Positions 25,050 through 25,255 of a DNA stretch of 25,255 nt are shown here, piece by piece. The translations under genes and the position numbers were made by a program. The notes under the pieces were generated by a model. That model ran no database searches and had not been told where the DNA came from. It saw only the letters and a program-made list of their open reading frames with translations. The stretch spans positions 1 through 25,255 of the forward strand of contig JBGPHT010000108.1 of the NCBI GenBank assembly GCA_041484525.1, written 5' to 3'. This stretch comes from JBGPHT01 sp041484525. Lineage in GTDB: Bacteria; Acidobacteriota; Terriglobia; Bryobacterales; Bryobacteraceae. The first letter of the stretch is position 1. Every line of letters begins with the position of its first letter.

Positions 25050-25112
25050 GGGGTGCCCTTCGCTCGCGCATTTCCTCTGGCGGGGCAGTGCAGGCGAGCG
25101 AAGGTGCTCCCC
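25050..25112. repeat. Intergenic inverted repeat after the DUF1501 gene
   Basis: A perfect 11-nt stem, CCTTCGCTCGC (25057-25067) and GCGAGCGAAGG (25094-25104), is extended by GGGG/CCCC after an internal mismatch. The loop is 26 nt and no T-run follows, so it looks more like a dispersed palindromic repeat than a standard terminator, though it could still end transcription. Confidence 0.55.
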
Positions 25113-25179
25113 TAATCTAGCGAGGTCTGTGACCTCAAACCGACAAGCACACGCCTGAGGGTTCTCGTAAAATCCGAGC

Positions 25180-25255
25180 ATGGCGACCATCCCGGAATTG
25201 TTGGACGGGCACGTCACGCTGGAAGTGGAGTGCCTGGATCGTCTCTACCTGAACG
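25180..25255 (+). CDS. Start of a gene cut by the window end
   Basis: An ATG at 25180 opens a frame that continues past the end; 25 complete codons are visible (beginning MATIPELLDGH). A TAAAAT -10-like box at 25168-25173 lies 6 nt before the ATG, with no Shine-Dalgarno, suggesting another leaderless start. Too little is present to assign a family. Confidence 0.4.
   Translation, partial: MATIPELLDGHVTLEVECLDRLYLN

Noticed and set aside
25050..25112. Intrinsic terminator
   Set aside because: The stem is strong but the loop is long and no T-rich tract follows.

Overview
The window is GC-rich, densely packed bacterial DNA. The gene content (a GWxTD-domain protein, a carboxypeptidase-regulatory/beta-barrel protein, DUF1800 and DUF1501 partners with PA14/NPCBM domains, a CHAT protein, COG1228-type amidohydrolase, DinB) points to a soil Acidobacteriota, most like the Solibacter/Bryobacter group. 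This is family-level inference; no rRNA or other marker gene is present. I saw no tRNA, rRNA, CRISPR array or intact transposase.

Layout. 1-1068: 3' part of a CHAT-domain protein, apparently frameshifted near position 198. 1096-2169 (minus): secreted protein of unknown function. 2170-2507: no gene seen. 2508-16423: one long run of plus-strand genes, mostly with 1-4 nt start/stop overlaps and headed by a good sigma70-like promoter: GWxTD protein, outer-membrane barrel protein, amidohydrolase, membrane protein A, SAM methyltransferase, family 2 glycosyltransferase, membrane proteins B and C, a 66-residue protein, and an exported S9 prolyl oligopeptidase-type peptidase. 16404-18292: a minus-strand ArsR-type regulator divergent from a NIPSNAP + PEP-mutase/isocitrate-lyase pair. 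18289-18771 (minus): DinB-like protein. 18823-20802: matrixin-like metalloprotease, then an exported amidohydrolase whose 5' end carries a 97-bp foldback repeat. 20953-25041: PA14/NPCBM/DUF1800 and DUF1501 genes, interrupted by what look like three single-base frameshifts. 25180-end: start of another gene.

The most system-like part is 6863-14343. Three paralogous, polytopic membrane proteins, each exactly 665 residues with the starts chosen here, share an early loop Glu, a YGEGPH motif and a C-terminal soluble region. They are interleaved with a polyprenyl-phosphate-sugar-synthase-like GT2 and a methyltransferase. I read this as a candidate envelope glycan or glycoprotein assembly unit in which the GT2 makes a lipid-linked sugar and the GT-C-like proteins use it outside the membrane. 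That function is inference.

Two palindromic elements sit inside protein-coding genes (6470-6572 in-frame in one amidohydrolase, 19447-19543 in the signal-peptide region of another). Several apparent single-base frameshifts (near 198, 21922, 23273, 24486) are either assembly errors or real gene decay; raw reads would decide.
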